Positions 53,211 through 62,497 of a stretch of DNA of 64,000 bases are shown one piece after another. Position numbers and translations under genes: made by a program. The DNA is taken from NCBI RefSeq assembly GCF_001484685.1, contig NZ_CP012200.1:552321-616320 (forward strand). The letters are read 5' to 3'. The stretch is from Thermococcus sp. 2319x1. GTDB taxonomy: Archaea > Methanobacteriota_B > Thermococci > Thermococcales > Thermococcaceae. Below the pieces are notes generated by a model that saw nothing but the letters and a program-made list of their open reading frames with translations, was not told the origin of the DNA and searched no databases. Every line of letters begins with the position of its first letter. Within the stretch, counting starts at the first letter, position 1.

Positions 53211-53578
53211 TGGAGGAGATTCCCCAAATTAGAAGAAGAAAACCTGCAGTTGAAAAGAAAATTGCCGAAATAACCCCCGAAGATGTTAGGGTTTCACTGG
53301 TAGGCAAGGTTGTTAAAGTTGACCAAATAGACTACATCTTCTGGCTCGATGACGGAACCGGGGTTATTGCAATAGAATGTGAGGAGAACATTTTGCCAAA
53401 AATTGGACAAACGGTTAGGGTAATCGGGAGGGTCATTAGGAACGAAAAGGTTCACATATATGGGGAGATTGTTCAAGATTTCAGCAATGTAAATCTGGAG
53501 TACCTTGAGGAGATTCAAGAATTAGAGAAGAAACTCTTACCTAAACTTGAAAACGCTCTTGTGTGGTGGTTAGAATGA
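53210..53578 (+). CDS. rpa14: Replication protein A, 14-kDa subunit
   Basis: This single OB-fold protein of 122 residues (VRVSLVGKVVKVDQIDYIFW, LDDGTGVIAIECEENI) is the small subunit of the RPA complex. It starts inside the stop of rpa41 (TGATG) and overlaps rpa32 by four bases, so the three subunits are made in step. Confidence 0.94.
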   Translation: MEEIPQIRRRKPAVEKKIAEITPEDVRVSLVGKVVKVDQIDYIFWLDDGTGVIAIECEENILPKIGQTVRVIGRVIRNEKVHIYGEIVQDFSNVNLEYLEEIQELEKKLLPKLENALVWWLE

Positions 53579-54378
53579 AAAAGAGATTACCTTCAACAAG
53601 GATTTATATAAAAGACATTCTAGAGGGATTCTACGTTAAGAGCGAGGGCGATTTCGAACCAAATTACCTTATCACGAAGGACGCAAGAAAAGTATATAGG
53701 GTAAAGATAGTGGGAACAGTGGTTAGAGAACCCATAATTGCGGAAGATGAAACTTATGGAAAATTCCAGGTAGATGATGGAACCGGAGTGATATGGGTTC
53801 TTGGATTCAGAGACGACACAAAGTTTGTTCGCTTGGTAAAAAGAGGTGACATGGTTCAGTTGATTGGAAAGATAGCCGAGTGGAGGGATGACAAACAAAT
53901 ACTCGTTGAGGGAGTTAGCAAAGTCGACCCTAATATGTGGATACTGCACCGATACGAGGCACTTAAAGACAAAGTTGAACACATTAAAAAAGCCAGAACG
54001 GCGTTTGAGATATACAACACCTATGGCATTACCGCAAAGGCAAAGGTTATCGCAAAGAACAGGGGAATAAGTGAAGATTTGCTCACCACAATAGACGAGC
54101 TTTACGGCATAATAATGGAGCAAAAAGCCGAAGAGGCTGCTTTTGAGGAGGAATTGTTTGAGGAAGAATCTGCAGAAGTTAGTAAGGACCTTGAAGATGT
54201 CAAGAAGGCCGTGTTGGAGATACTCAGGTCAAAGGGAACTGCAGTTTCATTGAAGTTCATCCAGAGAAAACTTCAAGATAAATACGATCCAGAGACAATT
54301 GAGGATGCAGTTAGGGCCCTTCTTGCGGAAGGAGAAATTTTTGAGCCTGAAGTCGGCTATTATCAAATACTCGAATAG
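53575..54378 (+). CDS. rpa32: Replication protein A, 32-kDa subunit
   Basis: The 267 residues comprise an OB fold (VYRVKIVGTVVREPIIAEDE, FQVDDGTGVIWVLGF) and a C-terminal winged helix (VLEILRSKGTAVSLKFIQRK), which in eukaryotic RPA32 contacts partner proteins. ATG 53575 follows GTGGTGGTTAGA. It is the last gene of the RPA operon. Confidence 0.95.
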   Translation: MKKRLPSTRIYIKDILEGFYVKSEGDFEPNYLITKDARKVYRVKIVGTVVREPIIAEDETYGKFQVDDGTGVIWVLGFRDDTKFVRLVKRGDMVQLIGKIAEWRDDKQILVEGVSKVDPNMWILHRYEALKDKVEHIKKARTAFEIYNTYGITAKAKVIAKNRGISEDLLTTIDELYGIIMEQKAEEAAFEEELFEEESAEVSKDLEDVKKAVLEILRSKGTAVSLKFIQRKLQDKYDPETIEDAVRALLAEGEIFEPEVGYYQILE

Positions 54379-54381
54379 CAT

Positions 54382-54398
54382 CTTTCTTTTTAAATTTT
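54382..54398 (+). terminator. T-rich end of the RPA operon
   Basis: CTTTCTTTTTAAATTTT directly follows the rpa32 stop and lies before the convergent gene. Such T-rich stretches end transcription in Thermococcales. Confidence 0.45.
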
Positions 54399-54409
54399 AA
54401 AAAAGAAGG

Positions 54410-54790
54410 TCAATATTGCTCCCTCATTGTCCTGATTACCGGGTCGTAGATTAGGGTTGAAGTTATTCCATCTATAAGTCTGTAGAACTCGTTTTTGCCT
54501 CTTTCTAAATCCATGCTTTCTATCTTCAAAAGCTCGCACTTATCGCTAAGTATCCACCTTCCAAGCACAATCTTTTCTCTTCCATCTTGCTCGATGTCTA
54601 TCCTTATAACGCCGTAAGGAATATCTGCAGTCCACCAGTTGGCTTTAAACACAACTTCCCACCCAAGCTCCTCCAAAGTATTAGCAAGCCTGTCCATCGT
54701 TTCCCCGGGGCCATAGGGGGTTTTGAAAGTGATGACCATCCACAACTCATTATCGGATAACTTATCTTTGAATTGCTCCTTGAATTCCAT
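54410..54790 (-). CDS. Hypothetical protein, 126 residues
   Basis: This soluble alpha/beta protein has two similar halves: LWMVITFKTPYGPGETMDRL and VIRIDIEQDGREKIVLGRWI. The pattern suggests a small ferredoxin-like or SRPBCC-like fold, but I do not recognise the family. It lies four bases downstream of the DGGGP synthase gene, so it is in the same operon. A lipid-related role would be a guess. Confidence 0.55.
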   Translation of the reverse strand: MEFKEQFKDKLSDNELWMVITFKTPYGPGETMDRLANTLEELGWEVVFKANWWTADIPYGVIRIDIEQDGREKIVLGRWILSDKCELLKIESMDLERGKNEFYRLIDGITSTLIYDPVIRTMREQY

Positions 54791-54794
54791 ATTC

Positions 54795-55634
54795 TCACAC
54801 CTCCTTTGTCAGTGAGCCTAACAAAAAGCTGAACACCGCCAAATAAATTGCAAGCTTCAATTTCCGTTGAGCTTTCCCGGCGGTATTTGGGGAGGGATCT
54901 TTTAAAATTTCGTATGAGGAAAACAGAATTATCCCATCTACAACTATTATCGGAAGGTATCCAAGGCCAATTCCAGCTTTTACGGGTAAGAATGAAGCGA
55001 TTACGGTTGCAATGCTAAATAGAACACCAAGCTTTGACGCTTTTTCAACTCCCCAGACGATAGGGAGGGTTTTAGCTCCATGGGCTTTATCCCCTTCAAC
55101 ATCCTCCACATCCTTGAATATCTCCCTTGCGACGTTCACTAAAAACGCACAGAGGGCAAGATAACCTGCAAGACCAATTTTACCTACAGCTATTGCTCCA
55201 TAAAGAGGAGTAGCTCCAGTAAGTAATGCTACTGCAAAATTCCCAACAAATGGAGCAGGTTTGAGCTTCCAGGCGTAGAGATACATCAGTAGATATGCAC
55301 CAAATGCAAAGAGAAATGCCCGTAGATTAAGCATATAAGCTACCAAAAGGCCCAAAGCAGATAAGCATAGTCCATAAACGAGGGCGACTTTTCTTGAGAG
55401 TGCTCCTCGGGGAAGAGGTCTGTTGGGTCGATTGATTTTATCGATCTCATAATCAAAATAATCGTTGATTATATTGCCCCAGCTGCATCCTAAGAATACC
55501 ACAAGAAAAATCATCAAGCTTTTTTCATAGCTGGGAAGACTGCCTAACGCCACAGTAACACCCAAAATTCCAACTAAACCCGCCACAACACAGTTAGCCG
55601 GCCTTAGAATTTCCAAGAACCCCTTGAGTTCCAT
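54795..55634 (-). CDS. Digeranylgeranylglyceryl phosphate synthase (UbiA family)
   Basis: This membrane prenyltransferase adds the second geranylgeranyl chain in archaeal lipid synthesis. Its 279 residues and about eight helices carry the two Asp motifs of the UbiA family: NDYFDYEIDKINRPNRPLP and DVEDVEGDKAHGAKTLP. ATG 55634 follows GGTGTGCCTA. It acts after the GGGP synthase at 37.5 kb. Confidence 0.94.
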   Translation of the reverse strand: MELKGFLEILRPANCVVAGLVGILGVTVALGSLPSYEKSLMIFLVVFLGCSWGNIINDYFDYEIDKINRPNRPLPRGALSRKVALVYGLCLSALGLLVAYMLNLRAFLFAFGAYLLMYLYAWKLKPAPFVGNFAVALLTGATPLYGAIAVGKIGLAGYLALCAFLVNVAREIFKDVEDVEGDKAHGAKTLPIVWGVEKASKLGVLFSIATVIASFLPVKAGIGLGYLPIIVVDGIILFSSYEILKDPSPNTAGKAQRKLKLAIYLAVFSFLLGSLTKEV

Positions 55635-55680
55635 TAGGCACACCTAATATTAAAATGGTTGAGCGGTTAAAAACCTTTCT

Positions 55681-56754
55681 CTAAAGGGCATCCCTGTGTA
55701 AAAGCCCAAGTTCCTCCCCATCTTCCCGAACTCTGATTCTTCCAAACCTTATTTCAACGGCGTTTTTAATTTCATTTTCATTTAAAGGAGTTAGCACATG
55801 GGCTTTAAGCTCTTTGAAGTTTATCAGCTTCAGAATCCCAAGTCCCAGGCAAAAACCGTCTTTGTCTATAAAACCAATAAGGAGGTTGCTCAAGCTCTCT
55901 AGATCCACTGCGTTCATGGCATTTTTATCGAAATTTCTTGGGAAACTCCCGATGTCAGCCTTTACAACAAAATACCTGCCGGCAATTTTTCTCCCATGGA
56001 AGATAAGCCATCTGAATAGACTCTCCAAGAGGCTTTTCTCCTCTTCACTTATTTCTTTTCCCTGAAACATCTGGGTGCCGCTGATGTAAAACTTTCGAAG
56101 GTCTAGAATGTATTCACTGGAGGTTTCAAAGTACTTTTTCCACTTTTCTTTTCTTATTTGCCTTCTTTCTTCCCTCGTATGAGGCTTTGCGTTTTCACTA
56201 ATCGCTAGCCGAATCACTCTTGTTTTGTTTTCAAAAGGTCTGAGGATGTCCTCAAGTTCCTCTTTTCTCTGCAGAGCAAGTACCAGATCAGGCTTAATCA
56301 TCTCTATTTTCATTCTTTTTAACTCAACTCCCGCACCATGAACTAGACCGGTGGTGTCTGTTATGATAACATCGGCCCTTTTCTTCATAGCTTCGTTCAC
56401 AAGGAGCTTAACTCCAGTTACCATCTCTCCAAAAAACTGATCCGGTGTTATTGTACCGACAAAATAGTGCTTTACTGGTTTTATTTCCTCCATTGTTGTG
56501 AAAATTCTGTCAGGAAACCCGAGACTTATGAGAGCGGGAGGTAAAATACCCTTTTGACCAACGTCGCTGTCCACAATCGCTACTCTAAATCCTTGAGAGA
56601 GGAGTTCATTGGCCAGAAACACAGTTAGAGTTGTTTTTCCGCTGTCGACTCCACCCAGTACCATAATCTTGAGAGGCTTTTTCTCTTCTTGGATGATTTT
56701 GAGGACTTCGTTTCTATCTTCTGGAACTTCCTGTGTGTATTTCGCCTTATTCAT
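55681..56754 (-). CDS. Polynucleotide 5'-hydroxyl kinase (Clp1/Grc3 family)
   Basis: The 357-residue enzyme phosphorylates 5'-OH ends of RNA and DNA, as shown for the Pyrococcus homologue. Features are Walker A GGVDSGKTTL, VDSDVGQKGILPP, the lid region and IITDTTGLVHGAG, with a C-terminal beta domain. It is upstream of the DGGGP synthase gene with 47 bp between. The likely role is tRNA splicing or RNA repair. Confidence 0.92.
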   Translation of the reverse strand: MNKAKYTQEVPEDRNEVLKIIQEEKKPLKIMVLGGVDSGKTTLTVFLANELLSQGFRVAIVDSDVGQKGILPPALISLGFPDRIFTTMEEIKPVKHYFVGTITPDQFFGEMVTGVKLLVNEAMKKRADVIITDTTGLVHGAGVELKRMKIEMIKPDLVLALQRKEELEDILRPFENKTRVIRLAISENAKPHTREERRQIRKEKWKKYFETSSEYILDLRKFYISGTQMFQGKEISEEEKSLLESLFRWLIFHGRKIAGRYFVVKADIGSFPRNFDKNAMNAVDLESLSNLLIGFIDKDGFCLGLGILKLINFKELKAHVLTPLNENEIKNAVEIRFGRIRVREDGEELGLLHRDAL

Positions 56755-56904
56755 GATTGAAAGTAAAAAGGAAACAATTAAAAAGTTAACTCCGAAATCT
56801 ACAAGGGACTAAGCGGTGGAATCGATTTACAAAGACCAAAAGATTTATTAGACTATTAAACCAAGTAGTTTGTGATTGTAAAATAAACAAATGAGGTGGT
56901 AAAA

Positions 56905-57369
56905 ATGAATACCGAAGCTACACTTACATCAAGACAAGTGGAATTACTCAAGAAGCTTTACAAAGAGGGAAAAACCATAGAGGTACACACCGTTGAAAAG
57001 ACCCAAGATGAAATAGCCGAGGAATTGGGGATAACAAGACAGGCTTTAAGCAACCATCTCAAGACCCTCAAGGAGCTCGGATACATAAGAACGGGTAGGG
57101 GGTTTATAGATCTCACCGACAAGGCGTTAGAGTTTTTGGGTGAAAAGAAAGGAGACGTGTTCATTTTTGTCAGGATTGAACCAACGAAGAGAAAATTTGT
57201 TTACGATGCAATCAAAAAGCTCAAAGTTAAGCGCGTTTACAGGGTTACCGGAGATATAGACCTTATTGTTGAAGCGGATAAAACAAGACTTGACGAGATA
57301 CTCGAGGAGATAGCCTCCCTTGATGGAGTTAAGGAGACAGTCACCCACGTTGTTCTTGAGATTCTCTGA
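56905..57369 (+). CDS. Transcription regulator, HTH plus Lrp/AsnC-type ligand domain
   Basis: The 154-residue protein has an N-terminal winged helix (TQDEIAEELGITRQALSNHL) and a C-terminal RAM-like domain (VFIFVRIEPTKRKFVYDAI, TGDIDLIVEADKTRLDEIL). Lrp-type regulators respond to small ligands, usually amino acids. ATG 56905 follows GAGGTGG. AAACCAAGTAGTTT at 56858-56871, near its promoter, could be an autoregulatory site. It overlaps engB by 29 bp, convergently. Confidence 0.85.
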   Translation: MNTEATLTSRQVELLKKLYKEGKTIEVHTVEKTQDEIAEELGITRQALSNHLKTLKELGYIRTGRGFIDLTDKALEFLGEKKGDVFIFVRIEPTKRKFVYDAIKKLKVKRVYRVTGDIDLIVEADKTRLDEILEEIASLDGVKETVTHVVLEIL

Positions 57370-57913
57370 TTTTCTTTTCTATCAATTTTCCAAGCTGGTC
57401 CAAGTTTGTCCCAAATTTTGCAGAAATCGGCAGAAAGACATCTTTGTAATCTTCCCATGTTCCACTGAGCCCAAATTTCTCTATAAGGCGGTTTATGGTT
57501 GCATTTAAGTTTTTCACTTTATCCATCTTGTTGACTGCAACTATGGTTGGTATGTTAAGTTCTTGAAGAAACTGGAAGAACTCGACATCGATGGGTATTT
57601 CCCCCCTCTTCTCCCACCGCTCAATGACTTCAAGGGCGCTTTTTCCATCCACAACCAAAACCGCAAGCTCAATTTTGTCGGCGTTGTCTTCTATAAAGTG
57701 CACTATTTCAGTTTTTATCTTTTCTTGAACATGTTTTGGTACTCCGCTCATAAATCCAAAACCCGGCATGTCAACTATTGTCTTTCCTCTCCATTCTATC
57801 TCTATTGGTTTTCTCGTTACGCCTGGCCTCTTGCCCCTCTTAACGTACTTTCCAGTAAGCCTAAATATCAGCGTGCTTTTCCCGACATTTGACCGTCCAA
57901 CAAAGATTATCAT
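57341..57913 (-). CDS. engB: EngB/YihA GTP-binding protein
   Basis: The 190-residue small GTPase has GRSNVGKST (G1), the threonine of G2 in RPGVTRKP, DMPGFG (G3) and NKMDK (G4). The family takes part in large-subunit ribosome assembly. The length is usual for archaea. It is divergent from the coiled-coil gene at 57984. Confidence 0.92.
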   Translation of the reverse strand: MIIFVGRSNVGKSTLIFRLTGKYVKRGKRPGVTRKPIEIEWRGKTIVDMPGFGFMSGVPKHVQEKIKTEIVHFIEDNADKIELAVLVVDGKSALEVIERWEKRGEIPIDVEFFQFLQELNIPTIVAVNKMDKVKNLNATINRLIEKFGLSGTWEDYKDVFLPISAKFGTNLDQLGKLIEKKIRESQEQRG

Positions 57914-57983
57914 AGACTCTCACCTTCTGACCTCGGAAAGGCTTAAGTAGAGTAACCTCAAAAATCTTTCTTAGGTGAGTGCC

Positions 57984-58640
57984 ATGGAGAACCAACAGGG
58001 GAACCAGCTTGTTAATAAGTTTGTTATTTCATTGACCGATGGACAGATACTTGGTTATGTGACCGACATTAACGTGGAAGTTGACCATGACCAGTTCTAT
58101 TTTATTCTAAAAATCAAGCCCCTCGAAAATATAAGCAAGAGCGGTGAACTCCAGCCCGGCATGTTTTCAAGTGAAAGAAAGATAAAGATCAAGCCTACCG
58201 ACATTGTCAGCGTTGGTCCGGATGTCATAATCCTCGGAAACGGTCAGGTTCCACCAATAAGGGAGATAGAGAGGCTCCACCACATAGCTTCAGAGTACAA
58301 CGCTCTGGTAAAGGAGCTGGAGCACAAAGAAAAGGTTATTGCAGATCTTAAGGAGGAAAACTCAAGGCTGATCAAGCAGATTGATGAGCTTACGAGGGAG
58401 GTAAAGAGGCTTCAGGTTCTCAAAGAGGACTTTGAACACCTAAAAGAACAGCTTATAAAACAAGAGGGACAGCTTGAGATGGCGAAAGAATATATAAAGC
58501 TCCTAGAAGGGTTAAGGCACGATATAGACCAGATAAAAGCAGACGTCGAGACCCTTATCAAGGGTTACATTGAGGACGTAGTTAGGAAGATAGTAAATGA
58601 AGAATTGAACGCAAGGGGACTAAAGAAGGCACTACTTTAG
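57984..58640 (+). CDS. PRC-barrel-like protein with long coiled coil
   Basis: The 218 residues start with a beta-barrel segment (FVISLTDGQILGYVTDINVE and IKIKPTDIVSVGPDVIILGN), then a coiled coil from about 103 to 170 and a helical end. PRC-barrel domains bind RNA or partner proteins. I do not know this combination by name; it is common in Thermococcales. ATG 57984 follows GGTGAG. Its stop overlaps the Sec61-beta stop by four bases. Confidence 0.65.
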   Translation: MENQQGNQLVNKFVISLTDGQILGYVTDINVEVDHDQFYFILKIKPLENISKSGELQPGMFSSERKIKIKPTDIVSVGPDVIILGNGQVPPIREIERLHHIASEYNALVKELEHKEKVIADLKEENSRLIKQIDELTREVKRLQVLKEDFEHLKEQLIKQEGQLEMAKEYIKLLEGLRHDIDQIKADVETLIKGYIEDVVRKIVNEELNARGLKKALL

Positions 58641-58807
58641 CCAAATATCTGATGACCGAACACGTTGAGCAGTATCTCAACGGCCACAAATATCAATACT
58701 ATCGCTATTGCTCCTTTGGGACTTATTTTTATTGCCTTTGTATCTTCATCAAAGAACCTCATTAAACCTGCACCGGTAGGAGGGAGAGTTGTTTTTTCCT
58801 TGGCCAT
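58637..58807 (-). CDS. Preprotein translocase Sec61-beta subunit
   Basis: The 56 residues have the archaeal Sec61-beta pattern: a short cytosolic part (LPPTGAGLMRFFDEDTKAIK, then ISPKGAIAIV) and one C-terminal membrane helix ending in NVFGHQIFG. It belongs to the SecYE-beta channel. ATG 58807 follows GAGGTGATAAC. Upstream in-frame codons would reach into the AT-rich leader and are rejected. Confidence 0.92.
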   Translation of the reverse strand: MAKEKTTLPPTGAGLMRFFDEDTKAIKISPKGAIAIVLIFVAVEILLNVFGHQIFG

Positions 58808-58865
58808 GTTATCACCTCTTGTTGAGAAGATGGGTATAAGCATATAAAAAAGTTTTTGTTGAAGA

Positions 58866-59173
58866 GGGCGTGTTTAGTTTCACCTCCCGTTACTTAAATA
58901 GTATTTAAGGGTCTATGCCATAGTTCTGGATGTCTCTGAGGGGTAGATTGTAGTACTGTTTGAAGAGGGGTACTGCTATTATTGTTTTTACTGGGAATTT
59001 TTTGGATTTTTGGTGGGTTTTTCAGTTTTCCTTCTGATTTTAGGTCTGTTGGGACGTCAAGAATTGTGAATGCTATGCTTTCGGGGTCTTTGAGTCCATG
59101 ATCCCATCTGGGATCATGTGATCACCAGAAAAATTCGGCAAAAACCCTAATAAAAGTTACCATAAACACGCCC
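58866..59173 (-). mobile_element. Short IS remnant with inverted ends
   Basis: GGGCGTGTTTA at 58866-58876 is exactly inverted at 59163-59173 (TAAACACGCCC), enclosing 308 bp. Inside, the minus strand reads in two neighbouring frames AFTILDVPTDLKSEGKLK and KTIIAVPLFKQYYNLPLRDI, which looks like the start of a transposase, followed by stops. I take it as an internally deleted IS or MITE. A hairpin ATGATCCCA/TGGGATCAT is at 59098-59117. No clear target duplication is visible. Confidence 0.55.
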
Positions 59174-59187
59174 GTTTTGGCAAAAGG

Positions 59188-59197
59188 TTTATAAATA
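59188..59197 (+). promoter_or_regulatory. TATA box of ileS
   Basis: TTTATAAATA with transcription expected near 59220 leaves a leader of about 105 bases before the ATG at 59326. A 16-codon frame starts at 59218 (ATGTCCATGAGG) and ends in the leader. Confidence 0.5.
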
Positions 59198-59325
59198 AAA
59201 CCCCACAATTTTGACCGATGTCCATGAGGGGGGAGTGTTTTATCCTTCGCTTTGCATTTTGCCCGTGATCCCTTTGGCCATTTTGCTAACTCAGTCTATT
59301 CTATAAACTTCAGGAGGTTTTTGAG

Positions 59326-62300
59326 ATGATAAAGGAGCCAGAGATGAGGGAGTACGATCCACAAGTCTTGGAGGAAAAAATAGAAGCATTCTGGAAAGAA
59401 AACGACGTCTACAACAAGGTGAAAAGAGCAAGAGAAAACGGTCCGGACTACTATTTTCTTGATGGGCCACCATATGTAAGCGGTGCCATACACTTGGGCA
59501 CTGCATGGAACAAAATAATCAAGGATATGGTGATAAGATTCAGAACCATGCAGGGTTACAACGTTAGAAGGCAACCGGGCTTTGACATGCATGGCCTACC
59601 AATAGAGGTTAAAGTTGAGCAGGCCCTTGGGTTGAAATACAAAAAGGATATAGAGGAGAAGGTTGGTGTTGAAAACTTCATAAAGAAGTGTAGGGAGTTC
59701 GCTTTGACCAATCTCAAAATCATGACAGAGCAGTTTAAAATGCTCGGAGTTTGGATGGATTGGGATAATCCATATATGACAATCAAGAACGAGTATATAG
59801 AATCAGCTTGGTTTACTTTAAAGAAAGCATGGGAAAAGGGACTTTTGGAGAAGGATCAGAGGGTTCTCCACTGGTGCCCCAGATGTGAGACTGCTTTGGC
59901 TGAACACGAAGTTAGAGGAGAATACAAGATAAGGGAAGACCCAAGCATATATGTAAAGTTCCCGGTAGAAGGAAAAGAAAACGAGTACCTCCTCATCTGG
60001 ACAACCACACCATGGACTTTACCTGCGAACTTGGCCGTTACCGTTCACCCTGAATACGAGTACGCAAAAGTGAAGGTATTCCTTGATGGAAAAGAAGAGC
60101 ACTGGATAATAGCTAAGGGGTTAGTTGAGAGGGTTCTCAATGAAATCGGTGCCAAAGGAGAGATCGTGGAGGAATTCAAGGGCGAAGAGCTTGAGGGCAT
60201 AAGGTATGTGCACCCGTTTTTGGAGGAATATCCAAGGCAGAAGGAGTTTAGAGAAAAATACGAGTGGGCCCATTGCGTAATATTGGGAGAGCACGTTACC
60301 CTCGGTGAAGGCACCGGATTAGTTCACACCGCCCCGGGACACGGTGAAGAAGACTTTGAGATAGGAAAACTGTATGGCCTGCCAATCTACTCACCTCTTG
60401 ACGATGAAGGAAGATATGTAGAGGGCAAGTGGGAGGGCAAGTTCGTTAAAGATGCTGATCCCGAAATAATTGAGTATCTAAAGAAAAAAGGCCTTCTCGT
60501 GAAAGCCGGTACAATAGAGCACAAATATCCACACTGCTGGCGCTGTAAGACGCCGCTGATATTTAGAGCAACAGACCAGTGGTTCCTCAAGATAAGCAAA
60601 GTTAAGGAGAAGATAATAGAAGAAAACGACAAGAACGTCACCTGGTATCCGGATTGGGTAAAGATAAGGTACGACAACGGAGTCATGAACAGCGGAGACT
60701 GGTGCATCTCAAGACAGAGGTATTGGGGAATACCATTACCAATATGGGTATGTGAGAGCTGTGGTAACGTCCATGTGGTGGGTTCTTTTGAGGAGCTCAA
60801 AGAGATGAGCAAGGAGCCAATAGAGAAGGACTTTCATGAGGTGGACCTCCACAAACCGTGGATTGATACGGTAGTGCTGAGATGCCCCAAGTGTGGAGGA
60901 GACATGAAAAGGGTCAAAGACGTTCTCGATGTGTGGTTCGACAGTGGAATAGCGAGCTGGGCTTCCCTTGACTATCCAAGGAGGAAAGACCTCTTCGAAA
61001 GGCTTTGGCCTGCGGATTTCATAGTTGAGGGGGAGGATCAGGTTACAAAGTGGTTCTACTCCCAGCAGGCGGCAAGTGTTGTTGCGTTTGACACCGTTCC
61101 GTACAAGAAGGTCGCAATGCATGGCTACGTTTTGGACGAAAAGGGAGATAAGATGAGCAAGAGCCTTGGAAACATAATAAGGCCAGAAGAAGTTGTCCAG
61201 AAGGAAGGAAGAGATTCGTTTAGGTTCTACATGCTCTGGGCGACGACTCCTTGGGAGAACCTGAGGTTCAGCTGGAAGGGGCTTGCACAGGTTAAGAGAA
61301 TGCTCAACATCCTCTGGAACGTCTACATACTGGCTTCAACCTACATGAGCTTGGACAACTTTGATCCCACAAAGCTCAATCCAGAGGAGCTTCCATTTAG
61401 GGAGGAGGACAGGTGGATACTTTCAAGAGTCAACACTCTAATAGATGCCGTGGAAGACGGAATAGAGACATTCTACCTCACGAGGGCAACGAGGGCAATA
61501 GAGTACTTTGTGATAGAGGACTTGAGCAGGTGGTATGTAAGGCTCATAAGGAAGAGGCTCTGGATTGAGAAAGACGACCCAGATAAGCTTGCCGCTTACT
61601 GGACATTGTGGAAGGTGTTCGACGTTCTGCTTAGATTAATGGCACCATTTACGCCCTACATCACCGAGGAAATTTATCAGAACCTTATAAGACCGTTCAG
61701 CGGAAAGGAAAGCATACACCTCGAGGACTGGCCTAAGAAGGACGAGAGCTGGGTTGATGAAGAGCTCGAAAGGGAAATGGAGATAGTGAGAAAAATAGTG
61801 GAAGCTGGCTCCGCGGCAAGACAAAGGGCAAAGATAAAACTCCGCTATCCTGTGAGGCAGATACTCATAGAGACCGAGGACGAAACAACAAAGAAAGCCG
61901 TTGAAAGACTTAACTATCTCCTCAAAGACCAGCTCAACGCTAAGGAAGTCAAGGTTGCCAAGGTTGAGAGGGAAATAAAGGTAAAGCCCAACTTCGCCAA
62001 ACTCGGGCCCCACTTCAAGGGGGATGCAAAGCTGATTGCAAAATGGATCGACGAGCAAAACGACAGGGAGCTTTATGAGAAGCTCATGCAAGGAAAGCTG
62101 AAAGTGGAGATAGAAGGCAAGGAGTTTACAATCGAGAGGGAGCACATTGTCGTTGAGGAAGAACTCCCGGACTTCCTTGTAGGAGAAGAATTCGATCACG
62201 GCAAGGTATTTGTTGACAAGACACTCACAAGGGAGCTCATGATGGAAGGGCTTGCAAGAGAGTTCGTCAGAAGGATACAAGAGATGAGAAAGCACCTTGA

Positions 62301-62487
62301 CTTGGATGTCAATGACAGAATAGTGGTTTACATTGAAACAGCTGAGGAAAACAAAGAGCTCCTCAAAGAGATGCTTGACTACATAAAGGGAGAAACAAGG
62401 GCGGTTGACGTTAGGTTCGAAGAGGCTAAGGGCTACGTTGTCGAGTGGCCGGAAGTTGAGGCGAAGATAGGGATTGAGAGAGTTTGA
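59326..62487 (+). CDS. ileS: Isoleucyl-tRNA synthetase
   Basis: This class I synthetase of 1053 residues has PPYVSGAIHLGTAWNK (HIGH motif) and KMSKSLGN. The CP1 editing domain contains WTTTPWTLPANLAV and HTAPGHGEEDFEIG. Cys pairs (CWRCKTPL, CESCGN, CPKCGG) and the C-terminal anticodon-binding part complete it. AGGAGG lies at good spacing before the ATG at 59326. Confidence 0.97.
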   Translation: MIKEPEMREYDPQVLEEKIEAFWKENDVYNKVKRARENGPDYYFLDGPPYVSGAIHLGTAWNKIIKDMVIRFRTMQGYNVRRQPGFDMHGLPIEVKVEQALGLKYKKDIEEKVGVENFIKKCREFALTNLKIMTEQFKMLGVWMDWDNPYMTIKNEYIESAWFTLKKAWEKGLLEKDQRVLHWCPRCETALAEHEVRGEYKIREDPSIYVKFPVEGKENEYLLIWTTTPWTLPANLAVTVHPEYEYAKVKVFLDGKEEHWIIAKGLVERVLNEIGAKGEIVEEFKGEELEGIRYVHPFLEEYPRQKEFREKYEWAHCVILGEHVTLGEGTGLVHTAPGHGEEDFEIGKLYGLPIYSPLDDEGRYVEGKWEGKFVKDADPEIIEYLKKKGLLVKAGTIEHKYPHCWRCKTPLIFRATDQWFLKISKVKEKIIEENDKNVTWYPDWVKIRYDNGVMNSGDWCISRQRYWGIPLPIWVCESCGNVHVVGSFEELKEMSKEPIEKDFHEVDLHKPWIDTVVLRCPKCGGDMKRVKDVLDVWFDSGIASWASLDYPRRKDLFERLWPADFIVEGEDQVTKWFYSQQAASVVAFDTVPYKKVAMHGYVLDEKGDKMSKSLGNIIRPEEVVQKEGRDSFRFYMLWATTPWENLRFSWKGLAQVKRMLNILWNVYILASTYMSLDNFDPTKLNPEELPFREEDRWILSRVNTLIDAVEDGIETFYLTRATRAIEYFVIEDLSRWYVRLIRKRLWIEKDDPDKLAAYWTLWKVFDVLLRLMAPFTPYITEEIYQNLIRPFSGKESIHLEDWPKKDESWVDEELEREMEIVRKIVEAGSAARQRAKIKLRYPVRQILIETEDETTKKAVERLNYLLKDQLNAKEVKVAKVEREIKVKPNFAKLGPHFKGDAKLIAKWIDEQNDRELYEKLMQGKLKVEIEGKEFTIEREHIVVEEELPDFLVGEEFDHGKVFVDKTLTRELMMEGLAREFVRRIQEMRKHLDLDVNDRIVVYIETAEENKELLKEMLDYIKGETRAVDVRFEEAKGYVVEWPEVEAKIGIERV

Positions 62488-62497
62488 TCTTCACCCT

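Noticed and set aside
59098-59117. ATGATCCCA/TGGGATCAT hairpin as a terminator for a gene
   Set aside because: No gene ends there. It lies inside the IS remnant and has no T-run after it.
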